Positions 1 to 9,194 of a DNA stretch of 32,399 nt are shown piece after piece. Positions within the stretch are counted from its first letter, which is position 1. The number at the start of each line of letters is the position of its first letter. The stretch spans positions 1-32,399 of the forward strand of contig JANQSF010000076.1 in assembly GCA_028284155.1 (NCBI GenBank), given 5' to 3'. Below the pieces are notes generated by a model. The model was not told where the DNA came from. It was given only the letters and a program-made list of their open reading frames with translations, and did no database searches. The position numbers were made by a program, and so were the translations under genes. Source of the stretch: Phycisphaeraceae bacterium (GTDB taxonomy: Bacteria; Planctomycetota; Phycisphaerae; Phycisphaerales; Phycisphaeraceae).

Positions 1-876
1 GGCCACCCGGGCCTGCGGTGCCTTGCTCATCGGCTTCGGCGGCGCGAACGCCACCTCGACCGCGTCGCGCATCGCCCGCGCGTGACCGGCATCGGCGGCC
101 TCCACCGCTCCTGACAGATCGGCAGACCCCTTGCCCCCCTCAACGCGGAAGGCCGAACCCGGTTGCCGCGCATAGACCGAACCCGCGCACTTCAGCACAG
201 CCCCGCTTTCAAACCACACCTGCGCCTCGAACGTGTCCTCCGACTCGATCGGCTGACCCTCCGTCGACATCGTCGCGGCAACCTCCACCGGCCTGCCGAG
301 CAGCCGGATCATCAGGTCGAGTTGATGGATGCACTGCGTGATCACGACGCCGCCGCCGGCCACGTCCCACCGGCCCCACCAACCCGTCCCGAACTTCCCG
401 GACAGCATGGAGAACCGCTCCATGGAACCGCCTGACAAGTCGCCCAGCCAGCCTTGTTCAACCAGCCAGCGCAGGCGTTCGAATGAAGGGTCGTGACGCA
501 GTTGGTGCGACACGCACAGTTTCCCCGGGTACCGCTCCGCCGCGGCGATGATCCGGTCCGCCGACGCCAGCGTATGCGCCAGCGGTTTCTCGCAAAGCAC
601 GGCCTTGCCTGCTTCCAGCGACTCGATCACCAACGCCTCGTGCGTGTTCGGCGGCGTGCACACGGTCACCAGGTCGATGTCCGGACGGTCCAGCAGCTCA
701 CGGTGATCCGTCCAGGCCAGCGGCGCGAAGTGCCGCCCCCAGAACTCCCGCAACCGGTCACCGCTCAGATCGGCCACGCCGATCAGCCGCGCCCGCCTGC
801 CCACATCGGCCACGCCACGCGCGTGGTCGCGGGAGATGCCGCCGGCGCCGATGATGCCAATGCCTACACAATCCAT
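1..876 (-). CDS. Gfo/Idh/MocA-family NAD(P)-dependent oxidoreductase, 3' end cut by window edge
   Basis: The frame is open from an ATG at 874-876 to base 1, giving 292 codons with no stop, so the C-terminus lies outside the window. The N-terminus carries a Rossmann dinucleotide-binding motif, GIGIIGAGGIS, at residues 5-15. A VCTPPNTHE segment follows at about residue 75, then CEKPLA at about residue 96, which is the conserved EKP motif of this family. The segment GGGVVITQCIHQLDL near residue 175 matches the conserved substrate-side helix with its histidine. Family members oxidise or epimerise sugars and nucleotide sugars using NAD(P). It is the last visible gene of the wecA operon, about 30 nt after the FemAB-like gene, so a role in making a polysaccharide precursor is likely, but the substrate cannot be read from sequence. 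The upstream ribosome site is weak. Confidence 0.88.
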   Translation of the reverse strand, partial: MDCVGIGIIGAGGISRDHARGVADVGRRARLIGVADLSGDRLREFWGRHFAPLAWTDHRELLDRPDIDLVTVCTPPNTHEALVIESLEAGKAVLCEKPLAHTLASADRIIAAAERYPGKLCVSHQLRHDPSFERLRWLVEQGWLGDLSGGSMERFSMLSGKFGTGWWGRWDVAGGGVVITQCIHQLDLMIRLLGRPVEVAATMSTEGQPIESEDTFEAQVWFESGAVLKCAGSVYARQPGSAFRVEGGKGSADLSGAVEAADAGHARAMRDAVEVAFAPPKPMSKAPQARVA

Positions 877-906
877 GTCTTTATCTTCTGGACGGTAACG
901 AACACT

Positions 907-1986
907 TCAGCGCGTCACTCGCCTGACAAATCGCCGAATCATCCCACGCTTTTGAGATGCGGCCTCCGGGGCCGACCCCTGCATCTCATCACGCCAAATC
1001 TTAAAGTAAGTGCGTTGCACGCCACCAAACTTACGAATGTACGGTTCGAATTGCTGCATACTCGACCCCTCAAAGTCGAAGCACTGAGAGACCGCTCCCG
1101 CAAACTGAATGGACCCCCACTCCAGCAGCGGCTTTGCACCGCTATTCCTCAAGTCTGGATCGGCTCCGCCCATAAGCGAAATGGTGCACTGTTTGTCATA
1201 CACAACTAGACAGCACGCGTGTGTTCGGCCCTGAGAGTCCTCGGCGATGGTTATCCGACAACCTCTATTAGGCCCATTGATCTCGGCAATACGTGCAACC
1301 AAGTCCAAGTCGTACGGAATACTCCTGCCCTGCCGCGCGAATGACATGCTGTTGATCGAGTAAAACAGTTCCACATCATCTGTTTCCTTCTCCACAATGC
1401 CACTCTTCTTGGCCTTCCGGATCTTCGTCCTGACATCGCCGTGCATGTCGCCCCACACGGTATCCATGTCTGACATGTCCTCGATCAGGTAGGTGTACCG
1501 CGTCGTCTGAGAATAGCCACGCCAATGCAACGGCAACCAGTTCGTAAAATCATAATGAAAATTCTGCTTAACCCCTACATCCTCAGGAATGCAATCCAGC
1601 AGCGTATCCATAAGGCGCATTTCCGAAGACAGCCGGGCCGTGTACTTCGCATCTGAATGCTCAAACAGCATGCCCAAGTGCTTCGTCAACTGCGGCTGCG
1701 ACACCGAACCCGTGCGCGTCGCGCCGGCGTACACCAAAGGCCATGCCGCTTTGATCTTCCCCGACTCTCGGATGACAACAATCTCATAACAATCGGGTGC
1801 AAGTGTATCGAGCCACCATGTGTGCTGAAAGAGAATGCCTTGTGGTGATGCGTCAATGAATTCGTTGTATTCGCTTTTCAGAGCGGGATCAGAATCGGCG
1901 TGAAGCCGGACGACACCATCCGTTTCCGCAGGAACGGTATGCACAACTTCCGCCATGACCTGGTCAGGTTCTGTTGTTCTGGCCAT
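907..1986 (-). CDS. FemAB/BioF2-like GNAT acyltransferase (peptidoglycan-bridge enzyme fold)
   Basis: This is a 359-residue protein. Its C-terminal half has the hallmarks of FemAB-related GNAT proteins: a basic DVRTKIRKAKKSG segment (about residues 185-197), a FARQGRSIPYD segment, and FDFEGSSMQQFEPYIRKFGG near residue 310. FemAB relatives transfer aminoacyl or acyl groups to cell-wall or polysaccharide acceptors. A branch of the family recurs beside exosortase/PEP-CTERM polysaccharide loci, and membership of that branch is inferred here from context. GTG (1987-1989) and ATG (1984-1986) are adjacent possible starts; the ATG was chosen, with AGG 8 nt upstream. Only 9 nt separate it from the cyclotransferase gene, so the two are surely co-transcribed. 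No signal peptide or membrane segment is seen, so it is probably cytoplasmic. The acceptor is unknown. Confidence 0.8.
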   Translation of the reverse strand: MARTTEPDQVMAEVVHTVPAETDGVVRLHADSDPALKSEYNEFIDASPQGILFQHTWWLDTLAPDCYEIVVIRESGKIKAAWPLVYAGATRTGSVSQPQLTKHLGMLFEHSDAKYTARLSSEMRLMDTLLDCIPEDVGVKQNFHYDFTNWLPLHWRGYSQTTRYTYLIEDMSDMDTVWGDMHGDVRTKIRKAKKSGIVEKETDDVELFYSINSMSFARQGRSIPYDLDLVARIAEINGPNRGCRITIAEDSQGRTHACCLVVYDKQCTISLMGGADPDLRNSGAKPLLEWGSIQFAGAVSQCFDFEGSSMQQFEPYIRKFGGVQRTYFKIWRDEMQGSAPEAASQKRGMIRRFVRRVTR

Positions 1987-1995
1987 CACCGTTAC

Positions 1996-2730
1996 CTAGC
2001 GTTTTCGACCCCAGACGCAATCGAACAATACCCGCTTTAGACGACCAACAAACCGTACAACATGAATCTGTGTCCACTGCTTGCCGGTCACAAAAAACGC
2101 GTCTTCCACCGGCGTGTATGCCAAGCCATTCAGCAGCCCCGCGCCCTTTGCGCCGACTTTGCAGTCCCGCAGGGCGCGGCAATCGATCACTTCGCGAACC
2201 TGCCCCGTACTGGGGCATATCCCGAATAGCTCATCTCGACCGTATACGTTCGCGTAGATCTTCCCTTTCGCCAGCGCGAGATCATTGATCTTCCTCAGCG
2301 GTGTGCCCTGAAACGACACTGACACACGGCGGACCGCGCGACAATCCTGGTCCCGCCAGGTGAGGATCTCTGAACCGTCTGACGTGATCAGGCCCTTTCC
2401 ATCTCCGGTCGCTCCCCAACCCTCGCCGTCGTAAGGCAGTTTCTCTTTCGGAACCAATCCTTCTCGTTGATAAGTGAGGGCAACCTGTTCCCGCCAAGTA
2501 AGCTGCACCAACCCATCGCCGACAATCGCAACGCCTTCACCATACAAGTCACCACACAGCGCTATTGAGTGCCTGATTTCACCTGTGTTGCTGTCGATCT
2601 CATGCAATCCAGACGTGCCATACAAGCCTGTGCTCTCATACAACGTGCTCTCCTGGCATGCGAGCCCCTGCGTCCATCCCTGTGTCGAATGGGAGATGCT
2701 TCGGACTGGACACGCTTCGAATGACTTCAT
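1996..2730 (-). CDS. Glutaminyl-peptide cyclotransferase (glutamine cyclotransferase family), apparently cytoplasmic
   Basis: This 244-residue protein has the plant/bacterial-type glutamine cyclotransferase beta-propeller signature. It includes WTQGL (19-23), ESTGLYGTSGL (31-41), GEGVA, LTWRE, a DGEGWGATGDGKGLITSDGS block at about 100-120, a KINDLALAKGKIYANVYGRDE block at about 145-165, and LNGLAY...FFVTGKQW near the C-terminus. The known reaction is cyclisation of N-terminal glutamine to pyroglutamate with loss of ammonia. Most bacterial members are exported, but this one begins almost directly with the propeller. It has no signal peptide, and an in-frame TGA lies just upstream of the ATG. 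The start has no good Shine-Dalgarno. A 12-codon frame, beginning MTRNQF, ends on a TGA overlapping this ATG and could couple translation. Its presence in a polysaccharide-export operon is unusual. Confidence 0.87.
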   Translation of the reverse strand: MKSFEACPVRSISHSTQGWTQGLACQESTLYESTGLYGTSGLHEIDSNTGEIRHSIALCGDLYGEGVAIVGDGLVQLTWREQVALTYQREGLVPKEKLPYDGEGWGATGDGKGLITSDGSEILTWRDQDCRAVRRVSVSFQGTPLRKINDLALAKGKIYANVYGRDELFGICPSTGQVREVIDCRALRDCKVGAKGAGLLNGLAYTPVEDAFFVTGKQWTQIHVVRFVGRLKRVLFDCVWGRKR

Positions 2731-2806
2731 ACGGCCGAGTCAATATAAAACTGATTCCTCGTCATGCTCGATTGGAATGTCGCTGGGCGCGTTTACTAGA
2801 CTGGAC

Positions 2807-3847
2807 TTACATGAGTGCCAAGCGACGTCGTGGCAGGGCGGTTTCACAAGGCACGTTCACACCATAAAGTCTTTTCGACTTGTCTTGCCACACCTTGAGT
2901 TCCGTTCTGACATTGCTGCGAACAGTCCCTTTAAGTCGCACTGTTGTTGACAGCCCTTCGACTGAATAGCCAAGAGATTCTTGAAGTTGCGCTGGGCTCT
3001 CCGCGACACTCACATTCGAATTCGCATGCAACAATGCACGACCTTCTGCTGACAAACACACTGTACACATCATACTCACAACGTCGGAAGTCATTTCCGT
3101 TTCATGCTGCCCTACACTCGACGTGCTGACTTCACCAGCGGCATCGCTCCGCCAACCGTCGAGTCGGCTCAGATTGCCATTGCTGTCGTGCGATGTTGGC
3201 TCCCAAAAAGAGTCACTAAGGGCAGTTTCTCCCAACCACTTAACAAGGGGAATGATTGACCCCTTCGGATCAGCAACGAGTTCCTCGTATCTCAACTCGT
3301 AGTAGTTGGACAAATTCCTATACTGAATCCCTGCCAATGTAGAGTAGTACCAACGACTAACTGCACGGAATGGGGTTAGACCCCGTCGCACAAGCGACGC
3401 AACACAATCCCGTCCATCGCGGATGATGTGCACAAAACTCGCATCAGGAAAGACTTCATTGATCCTGTCAAACGCAAAGACGTTTGCGGGTGTCTTTTCG
3501 AGCCAGCGCCCCGCCTTCGACATGACGCCCCCAAATCGCTGCAGCAAGTCGGCATAAGAAGATGAATCAAGTGCCAACTTGACTACTTCATCTCGGGTAA
3601 TCGAGTATTCCTCTAGATTTGTGAAAAGCTTCTGGCCAGATCCGAGATAACTCGTCGGGTATCCCTTGTCCAACCAGTATTTGATGTTGCGTCGGTATTC
3701 CTGTGGCGAAACGTCGTACAGGCCCCGCTTGTCAAGAATGGATAGTTCGCCGGCACCGGTGATCGCAGGGTGTCGCTGCAGCATGACGCGAAGTAGGCTG
3801 CTTCCGGCGCTTGGAGCGTTACCAAGGATAATCGGACGCAGTGCCAT
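2807..3847 (-). CDS. PAPS-dependent sulfotransferase (Sulfotransfer_3 type)
   Basis: The protein has 346 residues. The N-terminal 5'-phosphosulfate loop reads IILGNAPSAGSSLLRVML (residues 6-23), WLEKTP lies at 115-120, and the 3'-phosphate motif reads FVHIIRDGRDCVASL (138-152). These are the two PAPS-binding elements of the family. Its probable reaction is transfer of sulfate from PAPS to a carbohydrate hydroxyl or amine. It is cytoplasmic, with no signal or membrane segment. It starts 3 nt after the stop of the ABC ATPase gene, so the two are translationally linked, which suggests the exported glycan is sulfated before export. The last ~90 residues are unlike the core family and are unassigned. 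The acceptor cannot be deduced. Confidence 0.85.
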   Translation of the reverse strand: MALRPIILGNAPSAGSSLLRVMLQRHPAITGAGELSILDKRGLYDVSPQEYRRNIKYWLDKGYPTSYLGSGQKLFTNLEEYSITRDEVVKLALDSSSYADLLQRFGGVMSKAGRWLEKTPANVFAFDRINEVFPDASFVHIIRDGRDCVASLVRRGLTPFRAVSRWYYSTLAGIQYRNLSNYYELRYEELVADPKGSIIPLVKWLGETALSDSFWEPTSHDSNGNLSRLDGWRSDAAGEVSTSSVGQHETEMTSDVVSMMCTVCLSAEGRALLHANSNVSVAESPAQLQESLGYSVEGLSTTVRLKGTVRSNVRTELKVWQDKSKRLYGVNVPCETALPRRRLALM

Positions 3848-3850
3848 TAG

Positions 3851-5182
3851 TTACGCCACACTTTCTTGACATGCCCAACGGTGATCCACACAGATGCCAC
3901 CTCGTTGATCGTTAAATGTCCGACCTGTTCCAAAGTAATCGCCAGATTCCACCATCAGCTCGGCCGCCCGCTCCACATTGTCCGACTTCATTCCATTCAC
4001 CTTGCAATGGAAGTTCAGGTGGTATACGCCTGGTGTTAATGGAAGCTTTGGGATGTCGCAAACGAATTGGCCCGCACTTGCCGAGACCTGGAAAAGCGAA
4101 CTTGCCAGTTCATTGTTACATTTAAAGACTAGGCGATTGTGATTGTCAAAGAAATTGAGCGTAAACCAAACATTGGCGACCGGGACATGACTCGACCGGT
4201 AGTGCATGCGGATGCGTAGTGGATGACCTAACCGTGCCGCGGCAATCGGAGCGTCATACTCATCCTGATAATCAATCTTGATGATCCTTATGGGTCCGTC
4301 CCCGGTACGATCCGTGCGATCGGCAAGTCCGGTTGCGCGCGTGTGGCCAAAAAGCGATGAGTAGGCATTTAAGGCTGTGGTGATGTCGCCGGCGGCGCGT
4401 ATCGAGCCGTTATCAAGTAACAATCCCTTGGGACAAAGCGTCTCGACCATGGCGAGATTGTGACTGACAAACAAAACGGTCCTGCCGCCCTGCGCTACTT
4501 CACCCATCTTACCGAGACACTTGCTTTGGAACCCCGCGTCCCCCACCGCCAACACCTCGTCCACGATCAGGATTTCAGGGTCCAGGTGAGCCGCCACCGC
4601 GAACCCCAGCCTCACACGCATGCCGCTCGAGTAACGTTTGACGGGCGTGTCGATGAATTTCTCGACGCCGGCGAAGGCGACGATTTCGTCGAATTGGGCG
4701 GCGATCTCGCGGCGGGTCATGCCCAGGATCGAGCCGTTGAGGTAGACGTTTTCCCGGCCGGTCAGGTCCGGGTGGAAGCCCGTGCCGACCTCCAGCAGGC
4801 TGGCGACCCGACCGAACACGTCGGCGCTGCCGGTGGTCGGGGACGTGATGCGTGAGAGCACCTTGAGCAGTGTGGACTTGCCGGCACCGTTTCGGCCGAT
4901 GATGCCGAGCACCTCGCCGTGTTTGACCTCGAAGTTAATGTCCCTGAGTGCCCAAAAGTGGCGGGGGCTGTCTTCGTCGACGGCGTCGGCCGAGGGCAAC
5001 CCGTCGTGCGCTTGGCCGTCGGGTGTGCCGTTGCCGCTGATTGCACTGGATCGGCCGAACAGCTTGCGGAACGGCGCCGTGGCAACCTTTCTGGCCACGC
5101 GGGGCAGGTCGCGGACGGTGACCAGCTCGCCGATCTCGTAGCGCTTGCCCAGATTCTCAACTCGTATGGCGATATCGGACAT
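3851..5182 (-). CDS. wzt: Polysaccharide ABC exporter ATPase with C-terminal Wzt-like substrate-binding domain
   Basis: The protein has 443 residues. The ABC domain runs from about residue 75 to 265: Walker [10 protein letters not shown] (96-104), signature YSSGM (184-188), Walker [10 protein letters not shown] (204-212) and switch histidine SHN (240-242). The TagH/KpsT/Wzt subgroup is indicated by [20 protein letters not shown] (131-150). Residues ~285-430 form a beta-rich extension resembling the Wzt C-terminal domain, which in O-antigen exporters recognises the non-reducing terminal modification of the glycan. An atypical ~50-residue insertion at 25-75 separates the first strand from the core. 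It pairs with the permease gene 48 nt upstream. The wzt name denotes the functional class; orthology to one specific system is not claimed. Confidence 0.92.
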   Translation of the reverse strand: MSDIAIRVENLGKRYEIGELVTVRDLPRVARKVATAPFRKLFGRSSAISGNGTPDGQAHDGLPSADAVDEDSPRHFWALRDINFEVKHGEVLGIIGRNGAGKSTLLKVLSRITSPTTGSADVFGRVASLLEVGTGFHPDLTGRENVYLNGSILGMTRREIAAQFDEIVAFAGVEKFIDTPVKRYSSGMRVRLGFAVAAHLDPEILIVDEVLAVGDAGFQSKCLGKMGEVAQGGRTVLFVSHNLAMVETLCPKGLLLDNGSIRAAGDITTALNAYSSLFGHTRATGLADRTDRTGDGPIRIIKIDYQDEYDAPIAAARLGHPLRIRMHYRSSHVPVANVWFTLNFFDNHNRLVFKCNNELASSLFQVSASAGQFVCDIPKLPLTPGVYHLNFHCKVNGMKSDNVERAAELMVESGDYFGTGRTFNDQRGGICVDHRWACQESVA

Positions 5183-5230
5183 GGTCAGGGGTCGGCAGTG
5201 GTCGGCGGGGATCGCCCGGCGCCGGGTAGG

Positions 5231-6142
5231 TCAGACGACGTCTGCGAAGGTGACTTCCGTTCGTCGGAAGTAGAAGAGTCCCGTACCCAGGATGAAAAGC
5301 AGACCGGCCAACGACACCCAACTCAGCGGCGTCGGGCCGGCGACCCGCTCGCCAAACGCGGCCCAGCGGAAGCCTTCGACTACGAGGAACATGGGGTTCA
5401 ACTGATAGACCGCCTCGAGAACGGGCTGGAAGCCAGCGGGCACCTTGGGATTGTCGAAGACGACCTCACTGGAGTAAGCCACGGGTGTGAGCCACATCCA
5501 GAAACTGATCAGGAACGTAGCCGCGTACCCAATGTCTCTGAACCGGACGCTGAGCGCCGAGATCCACACGCCAACGGACAGACCGGCCAGGATGGCTAAC
5601 AACACGAAGGCGGGCAGCGCCAATAGCGACCAGGACGGCGCGATGCCGGTCACGAGCATCAGGACGGCGAGTGTTCCCACGCCGAGCAAAAAGTCGAGCA
5701 GACCACTGACGGACGCGGCCAGCGGGATGATCAGCCGGGGGAAGTAGACCTTGGTGATCAAGTTCTGATTGGCCTTGAGGCACGCGCTGGACGTGCTGAG
5801 AGCCTTGGCAAACAGGCCCCACACCAATGTGCCCGAGAAGACGAATACCGGGTATGGAATCTCGCCGGACGGCAATCCCGCCAAGACGCCAAAGATCAGA
5901 CTGAACAGTCCCGACGTCGCCAAGGGCATCAAGATGATCCAAATCGGCCCAAGAAGCGTTTGCTTGTAACGGGCCTTGATGTCGCGGAGGGTGAAGAACC
6001 AGAGTAGTTCGCGGTAACGCCAGACCTCGCCCAGGTTAAGCAACGACCATCCGCTGGCCGGCCGGATACGCACATGTGGAATCGGTTCATCGACGGTCAG
6101 CACCGGAGATGCAGGCTCATCAAAAGAAGCGGTCGGGGACAT
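5231..6142 (-). CDS. wzm: ABC-2 type polysaccharide/polyol phosphate exporter permease (Wzm/TagG-like)
   Basis: From the chosen start the protein has 303 residues. The N-terminal amphipathic segment ends in LLWFFTLRDIKARYKQTLLGPIW, typical of Wzm/TagG/KpsM permeases. About six hydrophobic segments follow, with the conserved WLTPVAYSSE loop and LNPMFLVVEGFRWA near residue 255. With the neighbouring ATPase it should form an inner-membrane exporter for an undecaprenyl-linked glycan. The ATG at 6140-6142 was chosen because GAGGGG lies 5 nt upstream. In-frame alternatives are an ATG at 6178 and a TTG at 6208, which would add 12 or 22 polar residues. The gene lies in a tight operon, close behind the dehydrogenase gene that ends at 6217. 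Confidence 0.9.
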   Translation of the reverse strand: MSPTASFDEPASPVLTVDEPIPHVRIRPASGWSLLNLGEVWRYRELLWFFTLRDIKARYKQTLLGPIWIILMPLATSGLFSLIFGVLAGLPSGEIPYPVFVFSGTLVWGLFAKALSTSSACLKANQNLITKVYFPRLIIPLAASVSGLLDFLLGVGTLAVLMLVTGIAPSWSLLALPAFVLLAILAGLSVGVWISALSVRFRDIGYAATFLISFWMWLTPVAYSSEVVFDNPKVPAGFQPVLEAVYQLNPMFLVVEGFRWAAFGERVAGPTPLSWVSLAGLLFILGTGLFYFRRTEVTFADVV

Positions 6143-6216
6143 TGCAACCCCTCGTTGCGCCTCCGTTGCCACTGCCATCTCGTCGGTTTTTGTACTCACT
6201 GTGCTCAAGTGCGTAC

Positions 6217-7629
6217 CTAGGCGTTAACGACGCGATCGTGTGTGAAGGTGACGTCTGACATCGCGTTGCGCGTATCCACAATCAGCGTCGCGTGATCGGC
6301 GACCCATTGCCAGTCGTACGCGTCGTGGTTGGTCGCAACGACGACGACGTCGTACGAGGCCAGCTGCTCCTCACTCAAGTCCACGCTGTTCATTTGCAGA
6401 TCGTAGTTTCTCATAGCGTGCGTACGCGGCACATGGGGATCGTTGTAGTCGACCCGGGCGCCGAGTTCAATCAGCGCTTCGATAATCTCAAAGCTCGGGC
6501 TCTCCCGAACGTCATCGACGTTGGGCTTATAGGCAAGGCCCAGGACGAGGATCCTGGATCCCGACACGGCCTTGCCGCGGCTATTCAATGCCAATACGGT
6601 TCGCTGTACAACGTAGTCCGGCATTGAATGGTTGACTTCCCCCGCCAACTCGATGAAGCGCGTCGGCAACCCTACTTCTCTGGCTTTCCAGGTCAAGTAA
6701 TACGGGTCAATGGGAATGCAATGACCACCCAGGCCTGGACCCGGATAGAACGGCTGGAATCCAAAGGGCTTTGTTGACGCCGCCTCAATCACTTCCCAGA
6801 CGTTGATACCCATCGCTGACAAGAGCGTCTTCAGTTCATTGACAAGGGCGATGTTGACCGCGCGATAGATGTTCTCCAATAGTTTCGCGGCTTCGGCAAT
6901 CTCGGCCGAACTGACGGCAATGACTTGCTCGACAGCGTTGGCGTAAAGCTGGACAGCCAACTCGCCACTACGTTCGTCAACGCCACCCACGAGCTTGGGG
7001 ATGGTCTGAGTGTTGTGATCCTTTCGGCCCGGATCCTCGCGTTCCGGCGAGTAGGCCAGGAAGTAATCCTCACCACAAATCAAGTTACGCTGCTCGAGAC
7101 GATTCCGAACCACTTCGTTCGTGGTCCCTGGATACGTCGTGCTCTCGAGCACGACCAGTTGCCCCGGCCTCAACGTCAATACGATCGCATCAGCCGTCTT
7201 CTCCACGTATGAAAGGTCGGGCTCCAAGTGTCGCCCGAGCGGAGTAGGCACACAGATCAGGACGGCATCAACTTCTCCGAGACGGGCCAGATCGGTCGTG
7301 GCGTCAAATCGATCCGACTGCGACATTTCCAGCGCGAACTCCGGCCCCAAGTGCTTCAGGTAGCTTTCGCCACGTTTCAAAGCGTCTGTCTTGGCTGGAT
7401 CCACATCGAATCCCAAGACCGGGAAACCACTTTCGTGAAACGCTCGCAGGAGCGGCAAACCCACGTAGCCAAGTCCGATGACACCGACGACCGCGGTACG
7501 TTGCTCCAACTTTGCCTTTAGCAAATCAAATGGACTCGTCAGTGTGTCGGATGTCACATCGATCATGTGAACAGCATGACGCATGTCAGCCTGCTCCCTC
7601 GCCGACTTGTGTTGTTGGGGTGATCCCAT
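6217..7629 (-). CDS. wbpA: UDP-N-acetyl-D-glucosamine 6-dehydrogenase (WbpA-type nucleotide sugar dehydrogenase)
   Basis: The protein has 470 residues. NAD-binding GVIGLGYVGLP lies at 49-59, ESTTYPGTT at 162-170, AYSPERE at 192-198, and the active-site block GPGLGGHCIPIDPYYLTWKA at 297-316 with catalytic Cys304. Downstream RFIELAGEVN and VLGLAYKPNVDDVRESP complete the UDP-Glc/GDP-Man dehydrogenase family pattern. The HCIPIDPYYLTWKAREVG version matches the WbpA subgroup, which makes UDP-GlcNAc uronic acid by a double NAD-dependent oxidation; substrate assignment rests on that resemblance. The first ~30 residues exceed the usual length. An ATG at 7582-7584 is an alternative start with an AGG-type site. 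It lies 5 nt after the wecA-type gene, in the same operon, and supplies a uronic-acid precursor. Confidence 0.9.
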   Translation of the reverse strand: MGSPQQHKSAREQADMRHAVHMIDVTSDTLTSPFDLLKAKLEQRTAVVGVIGLGYVGLPLLRAFHESGFPVLGFDVDPAKTDALKRGESYLKHLGPEFALEMSQSDRFDATTDLARLGEVDAVLICVPTPLGRHLEPDLSYVEKTADAIVLTLRPGQLVVLESTTYPGTTNEVVRNRLEQRNLICGEDYFLAYSPEREDPGRKDHNTQTIPKLVGGVDERSGELAVQLYANAVEQVIAVSSAEIAEAAKLLENIYRAVNIALVNELKTLLSAMGINVWEVIEAASTKPFGFQPFYPGPGLGGHCIPIDPYYLTWKAREVGLPTRFIELAGEVNHSMPDYVVQRTVLALNSRGKAVSGSRILVLGLAYKPNVDDVRESPSFEIIEALIELGARVDYNDPHVPRTHAMRNYDLQMNSVDLSEEQLASYDVVVVATNHDAYDWQWVADHATLIVDTRNAMSDVTFTHDRVVNA

Positions 7630-7634
7630 TTGGA

Positions 7635-8972
7635 TCAGGAAGACGAACTCGCCAACGCGGGCCGCGGGGCGCGCTTCTCGGGACGCCGGTTCAAAGCAAG
7701 TGATGGATCAGATTGAGAGGATGGCTCTTGTCCTTCTGGAATCGCTGTCTCAGTATTGACCATCGGCTCTTCATCCGATTCAGGCTGGAAGTGCTCACGC
7801 AGGTACTTCCGGTGCGCGACTTTGAACGCAGTAATCGTAATGAAGGTGAATATCGTCAAGAACACTGCCGCAACAAATCGCAGCCGGATGAACATCATCG
7901 CACATCCAAGTGCGACAAAACCGAACGCAAGTCCGTACAACGCGATGACCGCTTGAGGCACACCTAAACCACCGCGCATGAGCAGGTGATGCAGATGGTC
8001 GCTGTCGGCCGTCACGATGGACAGCCCACGAGCTTTTCGGCGGACGATGGCAAGAGCGGTATCCAAAATCGGCAACGTGAAGACGGTCAATCCAGCCATC
8101 ACCAGCAATGGGTCGCCCTTCTCACCGAGCAGCAACACCATGGTGATGCTGAGGTAACCCAACATCATCGATCCAGCGTCTCCCATGAAGATGTTCGCCG
8201 GCTTGAAGTTGTAAGGCAGGAATCCAGCCAACGCCCCGAGGATCGCCAAGCAGCAAACGATGCGAACGGGATCCATCCCAACTGAATACGGACCTGAGTC
8301 CGCGTAATAACCCATGGCCAGGAAGATGGAGAGAAAAGCGAAACCGAGCATCACGACACCGGTCACGCCCCCCGCCAGACCATCCAGACCATCCAGCAGG
8401 TTAGTCGAATTACACGCTCCAATGACAAAGAAAAGCACAATCAAGGCGCTACAGACCTGCATCACAGGCAGCGGGATCGTACCCACGAAATCCAACCCCA
8501 GCCCGCCCTTCATGGCCGACACCGATCCTTCAACGATTCGCAAGCCGACACCGCCCGAGATCAAGACCAACGCAGCCGCCGCCTGGCCGACCAGCTTGTA
8601 CAGCGGCCTCATCGGCCGAACGTCGTCCCACAACCCCACGAGCATGACGATGACCGCGCCGCCGACAATCGACATGGGGAAGGCGACATAGTCTCCGTCC
8701 ATAGACTTCAATCCGAAGCTGATCAGGATTCCCGTCAACCAAGCCAAGCAAACTGCAACCCCTCCGAGGTACGCCGTTGGCAATTCGTGAAGTTTGCGCT
8801 CAGCGTCCGGCCGATCGATCACACCCAAACGCCGAGCGATCATGCCGAAGACGGGTGTCGCCACGACCGCGACCAGAAATGCCACAAAGAACACCGCCAT
8901 GAATGGCGATACGACGTCCTCAAACGTCCTGACAACTGGTTCTGGCGGTAATGTCTCGGTCTGCCCGAGCAT
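7635..8972 (-). CDS. wecA: Undecaprenyl-phosphate sugar-1-phosphate transferase (WecA/TagO/MraY family)
   Basis: From the chosen start the protein has 445 residues and is polytopic. Family motifs occur in order: RRLGVIDRPDAERKLH (47-62), LWDD (114-117), NLLDGLDGLAGG (191-202), FMGDAGSM (262-269), and DHLHHLL near 325. The enzyme attaches a UDP-activated HexNAc phosphate to undecaprenyl phosphate at the inner membrane, which starts polysaccharide assembly. A hydrophilic tail of ~75 residues follows the last membrane helix and is longer than usual. The ATG at 8970-8972 has GGGGA about 5 nt upstream. An in-frame TTG at 9077 would add 35 residues, but that segment would contain the 18-bp palindrome at 9037-9054, so the shorter form is preferred. 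It is the first gene of the 1-8972 operon. Confidence 0.91.
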   Translation of the reverse strand: MLGQTETLPPEPVVRTFEDVVSPFMAVFFVAFLVAVVATPVFGMIARRLGVIDRPDAERKLHELPTAYLGGVAVCLAWLTGILISFGLKSMDGDYVAFPMSIVGGAVIVMLVGLWDDVRPMRPLYKLVGQAAAALVLISGGVGLRIVEGSVSAMKGGLGLDFVGTIPLPVMQVCSALIVLFFVIGACNSTNLLDGLDGLAGGVTGVVMLGFAFLSIFLAMGYYADSGPYSVGMDPVRIVCCLAILGALAGFLPYNFKPANIFMGDAGSMMLGYLSITMVLLLGEKGDPLLVMAGLTVFTLPILDTALAIVRRKARGLSIVTADSDHLHHLLMRGGLGVPQAVIALYGLAFGFVALGCAMMFIRLRFVAAVFLTIFTFITITAFKVAHRKYLREHFQPESDEEPMVNTETAIPEGQEPSSQSDPSLALNRRPEKRAPRPALASSSS

Positions 8973-9036
8973 GGGAGTTCCCCAAGACCCGACGGTGAAA
9001 ACGACGCGGTCAGAATGGGCTCCGCCCACTTCGCCT

Positions 9037-9054
9037 GTACGGCACGTGCCGTAC
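9037..9054. promoter_or_regulatory. 18-bp perfect palindrome in the leader of the wecA-type gene
   Basis: The sequence GTACGGCACGTGCCGTAC is a perfect 18-bp inverted repeat with no spacer. It lies 65 bp upstream of the chosen ATG and ~165 bp downstream of the putative transcription start at ~9217. A spacerless palindrome suits a dimeric DNA-binding protein better than an RNA hairpin. The binding protein is unknown. Confidence 0.5.
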
Positions 9055-9194
9055 GCGAATTCGCCGCTTCCTACCAAGTGTCCCGAGCTACTCAGAGCGA
9101 AAACATTTCACTCTTGAGCCATGAAAGCACATTCACGATATGAACGACTTCCAACAACCCGGGGCCCAAGCAAGGCGTCTGAGCTTACTGTTGC

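Noticed and set aside
458..661. Short minus-strand frame and long plus-strand frames in the first kilobase
   Set aside because: They are shadows of the Gfo/Idh/MocA gene, whose frame is open to the window edge and carries family motifs throughout.
8973..9077. N-terminal extension of the wecA-type protein from a TTG at 9077
   Set aside because: The extension has no membrane or family features and would place an 18-bp perfect palindrome in coding sequence. The ATG at 8972 has a better ribosome site.
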